A stretch of DNA of 64,000 nt, taken from the NCBI GenBank assembly GCA_035556075.1, contig DATMFQ010000041.1:1-64000 (forward strand), in the 5' to 3' direction. Shown here in pieces: positions 59,401-64,000 of this stretch; the first letter of the stretch is position 1, and each line of letters starts with the position of its first letter. The DNA comes from 73-13 sp035556075 (GTDB taxonomy: Bacteria; Actinomycetota; Actinomycetes; Actinomycetales; Microbacteriaceae). The position numbers and the translations under genes are program-made. The notes beneath the pieces are model-generated. The model worked only from the letters and a program-made list of their open reading frames with translations, did no database searches and was not told the DNA's origin.

Positions 59401-61121
59401 CAGGTCGGCGTCGCGGCCTCCCCGGCAAACCGCGCCGTCGTCCACGCCATGAGCTGGGGGAGTAGCGGTGAGTCCCCCGTCACGACCCCCATGTGGTCGA
59501 GCCCCGCATAGGTGCGGTAGTCGATCGCCTGACCGGCTTGGCACCGCGCGTCCACGTACTCCTGCTGCGCCTCCGGCGCGATGAGCGGATCGGCGAGGCC
59601 CTGCGCGACGAGGACGGGGAAGTCGATCGGCAGCGTCGGCACGTTCTCGATCGCGCGCTGGCCGAGCGCACCCGTCGACGGGTCCTTCGACCACACCGGG
59701 CCGCCGGACAGTCCGGCTTGGAGCGCCGACACGAGGGTGCCGGGATCGCTGAGACACCGGCTCGCGACCGCCTCGATCGACAGCCGCCCGGAGGGCCGGA
59801 CGTAGTCATCGACGCGCACGTCCGGGTACGCCGCGTCATAGCCGGCGAGCACGAACCCACCGAAGAGCAGGCTCAGCGACTGGTCCGCGAAGGACTTGAG
59901 CAGGTACGGCAGGTTCGACGCCGGGGCCATGGCGGCGACGCCGAGGAAGTCGAGCTCGGGTGCGTACTCCGCCGCGAGCCCCGCTGTCCACAGTGCCGCG
60001 TGGCCGCCCTGGGAGTGCCCCCAGATGACCGTCTCGTCGGCGAACTGCGGTCCGTCGAGCTCACGGGCGGCGCGCAGCGCGTCGAGTGCGGCATGTCCGG
60101 CGGGCTCGCCGACGACGTACTGGTGGCGGGTCGGCGTGCCGAGCCCGATGTAGTCGGTCGCGACGACCGCCCAGCCCGCGTCGAGCGCCTCGGCGAGGTC
60201 GGGCATGGCGCCGTTGACGAACGGCTCCGGCAGCAGCGAGGGCGCGCAGCCGGTCGCGACGCCGGTCGTGCCGTGGGTCCACGCGATGACAGGATGCGGG
60301 CCACCGCCGTCCGGGACCACGACGAGCCCCGAGGCGATCGCGGGGGTGTCGCCCAGCCCGGTCGTCGTGTAGAGGATCCTCCAGGCCTGGGCGCCGTCCG
60401 GGACGGACCGGGTGAAGGGCGCCGCGCGCAGCAGCTTGCCTGGCGCGTCGGGCACCTCGTCGGGGGCGCTGTAGAAGGCGTCCGGCACGGGCGTCGTCGA
60501 GAAGTGGATGCCGGCGGCCGCGACGCCGAGTGCGGCGAGCACCGCGATGCCCGCGAGGACGCCGCGGAGCACGAGCCGACGCCGCGGCGATGCGGTGCGT
60601 GCCGCCACACGCTGCCGCAGCAGCGGCGTGAGGGCGGTGCGAATCCCGATGGCACCGAGCCAGACGCCGAAGAGCACGCCGAGCACCCAGACCGTGACGT
60701 CGGGCCAGGCGAGGATCGTCACCCCGATGACGAGCCCGGCGATGCCGAACAGGATGCGGCTGAATCGCTCGCCGGCGCCCGACTCGCGGGCGGCGATGAC
60801 GAGGTCGCGCACCCCGGCGACCATCGGCAGCAGCCCGGCGAGGAGGACGAGGAGCTCGACGGTGAGCCCCGGGAGGATCGCGATGAGCACTGCGAGGACG
60901 AATGCGGCGCCCGCGATCGTCAGCCGCAGCCAGCGCGGTGTCTGGTTCAGCCGGATGACGGCGAGCACGGCCTCGGTGATCGCGACGGCAACGAGGCCGG
61001 TCACGAGCAGGATGAGCAGCCAGTTCACGGAGGCGAATGGATGGAGGACGAGGGCGACCCCGATGGCGAGCAGCAGGGCGCCGAGGGCCACGCTCAGGAT
61101 CTGGCGCCAGCGACTCGTCAT
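59397..61121 (-). CDS. HdeD/DUF308-type membrane domain fused to a secretory lipase
   Basis: 574 residues. The first 190 or so form about six membrane helices like HdeD/DUF308 proteins (ILSVALGALLLAIGVALVLHPF and a repeat). After another hydrophobic segment (VLAGIAVLAALGVAAAGI) comes a LIP-type secretory lipase domain: AWTHGTTGVATGCAPS, GHSQGGHAALW (nucleophile Ser), and a late HMG. The likely role is an esterase or lipase held at the outer face of the membrane. ATG 61121 has TAACGT 6 bases upstream. The substrate is unknown. Confidence 0.83.
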   Translation of the reverse strand: MTSRWRQILSVALGALLLAIGVALVLHPFASVNWLLILLVTGLVAVAITEAVLAVIRLNQTPRWLRLTIAGAAFVLAVLIAILPGLTVELLVLLAGLLPMVAGVRDLVIAARESGAGERFSRILFGIAGLVIGVTILAWPDVTVWVLGVLFGVWLGAIGIRTALTPLLRQRVAARTASPRRRLVLRGVLAGIAVLAALGVAAAGIHFSTTPVPDAFYSAPDEVPDAPGKLLRAAPFTRSVPDGAQAWRILYTTTGLGDTPAIASGLVVVPDGGGPHPVIAWTHGTTGVATGCAPSLLPEPFVNGAMPDLAEALDAGWAVVATDYIGLGTPTRHQYVVGEPAGHAALDALRAARELDGPQFADETVIWGHSQGGHAALWTAGLAAEYAPELDFLGVAAMAPASNLPYLLKSFADQSLSLLFGGFVLAGYDAAYPDVRVDDYVRPSGRLSIEAVASRCLSDPGTLVSALQAGLSGGPVWSKDPSTGALGQRAIENVPTLPIDFPVLVAQGLADPLIAPEAQQEYVDARCQAGQAIDYRTYAGLDHMGVVTGDSPLLPQLMAWTTARFAGEAATPTC

Positions 61122-61127
61122 ACCTGC

Positions 61128-61133
61128 ACGTTA
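61128..61133 (-). promoter_or_regulatory. Leaderless-type -10 box, lipase fusion gene
   Basis: The minus strand reads TAACGT, then GCAGGT, then ATG 61121: a 6-base spacer. Confidence 0.55.
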
Positions 61134-61185
61134 TCGGGAAATCACCGCGCTCCGTGGACCGTCAACGGCATCATCACCCTCGTAT

Positions 61186-61191
61186 TACCCT
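61186..61191 (+). promoter_or_regulatory. Leaderless-type -10 box, EamA transporter gene
   Basis: TACCCT ends 7 bases before GTG 61199, which favours that codon as the start. Confidence 0.45.
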
Positions 61192-61198
61192 TCTCAGC

Positions 61199-62281
61199 GT
61201 GCCTGTGCTCGCCCTCGTCATCGCCAGTCTGTTGTGGGGCACCACGGGCACGGTCGCGAGCTTCCTACCGCCGGAGTTCCCGCGCGTCGCGGTCGGGGCC
61301 GCGACGATGGGCATCGGCGGCGTCGTGCTCTTCCTCGTCAATCTGCGCCGCGCGGTCGCGGTGATCCGCGATCGTGTCGCCCGGCGGTGGCTGGCGCTCG
61401 GGCTCGTCGCCGTCATTGCGTATCCGCTGACGTTCTATCCCGCCATGGAGCTGGCCGGTGTCGCGATCGGCAATGTGCTGTCGATCGGCACGGGCCCCGT
61501 CTTCGCGGTCATCATCGAGTGGCTCATGGAGCGTCGGCGGCCGACCGGGGTATGGCTGATCTCAGCGGTCGTCGCCACCACCGGCATCGGCCTGCTCGCG
61601 GTCGGCGGCGAGGGGTCGTCGGCGGGCACCGGCGACCTGCTCCCCGGGATCGCACTCGGCCTCGTCGCCGGCATCGCCTACGCGGCCTCTGCGTACAGCG
61701 CTGGCCGCATCATGCGGCTCGGGCACGCCTCGCCGCCGGTCATGGGCGCCACCTTCGGGCTCGGCGCCATCGTGCTCCTGCCGATCCTGTTCGTCACTGG
61801 TGACGTTCTGCTGAGCTCGCCGTCGTCGCTGGGGATCGTCGCCTACCTCGTGCTCGGTCCCACCCTCATCGGCTACGTCCTGTTCGGCATCGGGGTGCGC
61901 GCGCTCGCCACCTCGACGGTACTGCTCATCACGATGCTCGAGCCGGTGGTCACGACGGTGCTGGCGGTGGTCGTCGTGGGCGAGCGCCTCACCGTGGTCG
62001 CTTGGCTCGGCATGGTCGGCATCCTGGTTGCGATCGCCTGCATCACCGTGGCGGCACTCGGGCGGTCGTGGCGCATGGCGTCGCGATCACGGGCCGACTC
62101 GGCGGCACCGGCCTCCCGCATTCGTCGACGAATAGACTGGCGCGATGGCCACGACCCTTCGCGACCTCCACATCGCCGCGACCGCACTGTGGCCGCTGGA
62201 CGCAGTGGCGGACTGGGACGTCGTCGGGCTGACCGTCGGCGCGCCGAGCGACGCGGTGACGCGAGTGCTCCTCGCCGTTGA
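61199..62281 (+). CDS. EamA/DMT-family transporter with extended C-terminus
   Basis: 360 residues. Two EamA halves with about ten helices: LALVIASLLWGTTGTVASFLP, LAGVAIGNVLSIGTGPVF, then LLPGIALGLVAGIAYAASAYSAGRI and LEPVVTTVLAVVVVGERL. The transporter fold should end near 62070. The frame then runs on through the nif3 start and stops only at TGA 62279-62281, giving a 137-nt overlap and a tail very rich in Arg. The stop has probably been lost or frame-shifted, or this is a sequencing error. Drug/metabolite export is the family role; the substrate is unknown. Confidence 0.8.
   Translation: MPVLALVIASLLWGTTGTVASFLPPEFPRVAVGAATMGIGGVVLFLVNLRRAVAVIRDRVARRWLALGLVAVIAYPLTFYPAMELAGVAIGNVLSIGTGPVFAVIIEWLMERRRPTGVWLISAVVATTGIGLLAVGGEGSSAGTGDLLPGIALGLVAGIAYAASAYSAGRIMRLGHASPPVMGATFGLGAIVLLPILFVTGDVLLSSPSSLGIVAYLVLGPTLIGYVLFGIGVRALATSTVLLITMLEPVVTTVLAVVVVGERLTVVAWLGMVGILVAIACITVAALGRSWRMASRSRADSAAPASRIRRRIDWRDGHDPSRPPHRRDRTVAAGRSGGLGRRRADRRRAERRGDASAPRR
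62120..62138 (+). promoter_or_regulatory. nif3 promoter with a perfect 14-bp palindrome
   Basis: ATTCGTCGACGAAT (62120-62133) is a perfect palindrome whose last base is the first T of TAGACT (62133-62138). GGCGCG and ATG 62145 follow, a 6-base spacer. The site lies inside the reading frame of the EamA gene. A dimeric repressor could bind here; none is identified. Confidence 0.5.
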
Positions 62282-62981
62282 CCCCGTCGCGGCCACGGTC
62301 GACGAGGCGGTTGCGGGCGGCTACGACCTGCTCCTCACCCATCACCCGCTGCTGCTGCGCGGTGTGCACACGCTCGCAGGCGACCGCGTCAAGGGTGCGC
62401 TCGTCACGAGACTCATCCGCGGCGGCTGTGCGCTCTACAGCGCGCACACGAATGCGGACTCCGTCGACGCTGGTACGTCCGGGGTGCTCGCGGCTCGCCT
62501 CGGGCTGCGTGAGGCGCACCCCTTCGACCAGTTGGCCGGCGCACGCGATGATGCGGCCGGTGACCTCGGGATCGGCCGCGTCGGCGACCTCGCAGAGCCG
62601 ACGACCCTCGGCCAGCTCGCGCGGCAGCTCGCGAGCATCCTGCCGTCGACGGCGGCCGGGGTCCTCGGCAGCGGCGACTTCGATCGGTCGGTGCGCCGGG
62701 TCGCGATCTGCGGCGGTGCCGGCGACGCCTACCTCGCGCACCCCGCCGTGCTCGGTGCCGACGTCTACATCACGGCGGACCTCAGGCACCACCCTGCGCA
62801 GGACGCGCGAGAGCAGGCGGCGCTCGACGGCGGCCCCGCGCTCATCGGGGTGTCGCACTGGGCGAGCGAGTGGGTGTGGCTCGACGCCGCAGCCGAGCAG
62901 CTGCGGGCGGCGCTGCCGAGCGTCGAGTTCGTCGTCAGCGAATTGCGGACGGATCCGTGGGATTTTACGGTCGTGCAGTGA
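62145..62981 (+). CDS. Nif3-like dinuclear-metal-centre protein
   Basis: 278 residues. LLTHHPLLLRG and YSAHTNADS carry metal-binding His/Asp residues, and VAICGGAGDAYL and GVSHWASEWVWL complete the pattern. Family members form hexamers around a two-metal site; proposed roles include GTP cyclohydrolase I type 2, none proven for actinobacteria. It precedes a coiled-coil protein and an RNase H gene, a conserved order. ATG 62145 is set by the -10 box. Confidence 0.92.
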   Translation: MATTLRDLHIAATALWPLDAVADWDVVGLTVGAPSDAVTRVLLAVDPVAATVDEAVAGGYDLLLTHHPLLLRGVHTLAGDRVKGALVTRLIRGGCALYSAHTNADSVDAGTSGVLAARLGLREAHPFDQLAGARDDAAGDLGIGRVGDLAEPTTLGQLARQLASILPSTAAGVLGSGDFDRSVRRVAICGGAGDAYLAHPAVLGADVYITADLRHHPAQDAREQAALDGGPALIGVSHWASEWVWLDAAAEQLRAALPSVEFVVSELRTDPWDFTVVQ

Positions 62982-63003
62982 GCGCCCGCGGTAAGGATGT
63001 GGC

Positions 63004-63738
63004 ATGAAGGCGGCACCAGGCGACCAGGAGCTGCTGCTCGACTTGCAGCACCTCGACACGCGGCACGCGCAGGCGACGCGGCGAGAGGCGCAGCCGGCCG
63101 AGGCTGAGGCGGCCGCGGCGGCACGGGCGGAGCGCGATCGGGTGCGGGCCGATGCCGGCACCCTCCGCGACGCGCTTGAGGACGACGAGCTTGAGCTTCG
63201 CCGTGTCGAGTCGGACGTCGAACTCATCACCCAGCGGCTCGCGCACGATGAGGAGCGGATGCTCCGGGCCACGGATGCGAAGCAGGCCACCGCATTCGAG
63301 CACGAGGTCGCCTCGCTGCGGCGGCGGCGAGCTGACCTCGAGGAGGTCCAGCTCATCGTGATGGAGCGTGTCGAGGCGCACGAGGCCGCGGTGCGGGCGG
63401 TCGAGGCTGACCTTGCGGCGCGGGAGCGAGCGGTCGCCGAGGCGGAGCAGGCGGTCGCGACCGCCGTCGCGGCGCACGGCGCCGAGCGGGTCGAGATCGA
63501 GCAGGAACGGGCCGAGCTCGTGGGGCGACTCCCGGCCGACCTCGTCGCACTGTACGAGAAGCAGCGGGCCCGCTACGGCTTTGGCGCCTCGCGGCTGCGC
63601 CGGGGCGTCTCGGAGGCGTCCGGGGTCGCACTCCTCGCCGACGAGCTCCACACCGTCCGCTCGGCGGCGCCGGACGACGTCCTCATCTGTCCCTCGTCGA
63701 ATGCGATCCTGGTGCGGACCGCGGAGTCGGGGCTGTGA
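63004..63738 (+). CDS. CT398-like coiled-coil protein with degenerate zinc ribbon
   Basis: 244 residues. Almost the whole protein is a long Ala/Arg/Glu-rich coiled coil (about 5-180). Its end corresponds to the C4 zinc ribbon of this family, usually with two Cys-x2-Cys pairs. Here only one cysteine remains (Cys 229, in ICPSSNAILVRT), so zinc cannot be held by four Cys. The rest of the C-terminal pattern (RSAAPDDV, ILVRTAESGL) is kept. The role is unknown; the order nif3, this gene, RNase H is common in actinobacteria. AAGGA precedes ATG 63004. Confidence 0.85.
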   Translation: MKAAPGDQELLLDLQHLDTRHAQATRREAQPAEAEAAAAARAERDRVRADAGTLRDALEDDELELRRVESDVELITQRLAHDEERMLRATDAKQATAFEHEVASLRRRRADLEEVQLIVMERVEAHEAAVRAVEADLAARERAVAEAEQAVATAVAAHGAERVEIEQERAELVGRLPADLVALYEKQRARYGFGASRLRRGVSEASGVALLADELHTVRSAAPDDVLICPSSNAILVRTAESGL

Positions 63739-64000
63739 CCCGCGAGCTCATCATCGAGGCTGACGGTGGATCCCGGGGCAATCCGGGGCCATCCGGCAGC
63801 GGTGCGGTCGTCGTCGATGCCGCGACGGGCGAGGTGCTTGCCGAGATCGGCATCTGGGGCGGTGTCGCCTCGAACAACGTCGCGGAGTACCGCGGGATGA
63901 TCGCGGGGGTCCGCCGCGCGCTCAGGATCGACCCCGACGCGGTGCTCACCGTCCGAATGGACTCGAAGCTCGTCGTCGAGCAGATGTCGGGCCGCTGGAA
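63735..64000 (+). CDS. RNase H domain of a probable RNase H/acid phosphatase (partial)
   Basis: The first 88 or so residues are present; the gene runs off the right edge. EADGGSRGNPGPSG carries the first catalytic Asp, AEYRGMIAGV the Glu and MDSKLVVEQMSG the second Asp, as in RNase HI. In actinobacteria this gene usually encodes an RNase H fused to a CobC-like acid phosphatase (Rv2228c type), which cannot be checked here. GTG 63735 overlaps the stop of the preceding gene (GTGA). Confidence 0.88.
   Translation, partial: MTRELIIEADGGSRGNPGPSGSGAVVVDAATGEVLAEIGIWGGVASNNVAEYRGMIAGVRRALRIDPDAVLTVRMDSKLVVEQMSGRW

Noticed and set aside
1..64000. Genomic island, prophage or insertion sequence
   Set aside because: No transposase, integrase, phage gene, long terminal repeats or tRNA-flanking direct repeats were seen. 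All three tRNA genes are intact and flanked by housekeeping genes.

Overview
This window is about 64 kb of high-GC (roughly 70% by eye), gene-dense chromosome from an actinobacterium, most likely order Micrococcales and possibly Microbacteriaceae. The reasons are the gene order around the division/cell-wall (dcw) cluster, the GarA/FtsR/MerR group, a class II DAHP synthase beside a PASTA kinase, the FtsZ N-terminus, a fused OtsA-OtsB enzyme, and many promoters whose -10 box lies 6-8 nt before the start codon (leaderless transcripts). I see no insertion sequence, prophage, CRISPR array or integration site. No gap over about 300 bases lacks a gene.

Layout. 1-9.3 kb: end of an unknown gene, tRNA-Val, a GTPase, an NCS2 purine permease, an alpha/beta hydrolase lacking its nucleophile serine, a PEP-mutase-family lyase, trehalose synthase/phosphatase, an FHA-like protein, a Rho_N-domain protein and an MFS transporter. 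9.3-12.3 kb: garA, ftsR, a second MerR regulator and a ParA-like ATPase. 12.3-21.5 kb: pyruvate carboxylase, a MinD/ParA-like ATPase, peptide deformylase, long-chain acyl-CoA ligase, PlsC-type acyltransferase and class II DAHP synthase. 21.5-26.8 kb: LysM protein and PASTA kinase (minus strand), an Rv2175c-like DNA-binding protein, a polyprenyl diphosphate synthase and a DUF3040 protein. 26.8-44.9 kb: the dcw cluster, mraZ-rsmH-ftsL-ftsI-murF-mraY-murD-ftsW-murG-murC-ftsQ-ftsZ-yggS-sepF-yggT-divIVA-lspA-rluD. It is tightly overlapped but has no murE. 44.9-51.3 kb: dnaE and hisD-nrdR-pyrD. 51.3-57 kb: tRNA-Asn and a complete peptide-type ABC importer. 57-64 kb: second deformylase, DMT transporters, tRNA with CAU anticodon, apt, a membrane-tethered lipase, nif3, a coiled-coil protein with a degenerate zinc ribbon, and the start of an RNase H gene.

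How the parts connect. Division and wall synthesis dominate. MraZ has three perfect 10-bp repeats over its own promoter. The second MerR gene and ftsZ share a 31-bp upstream element (21 of 31 identical), which suggests that the FtsR/MerR pair next to garA controls ftsZ. A PASTA kinase, a GarA-type FHA protein carrying an E-S-T phospho-acceptor motif, and an Rv2175c-like protein make a plausible phospho-signalling set linking wall status to metabolism and division.

Most notable observations: the shared MerR/ftsZ element, the set of about 16 leaderless promoters with near-constant spacing, the over-represented word GAATGCG/CGCATTC, the missing murE, a hydrolase with Ser replaced by Gly, a zinc ribbon that has lost most of its cysteines, and a 137-nt gene overlap containing a promoter and a perfect palindrome. 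All calls come from reading the sequence alone; no database search was run.
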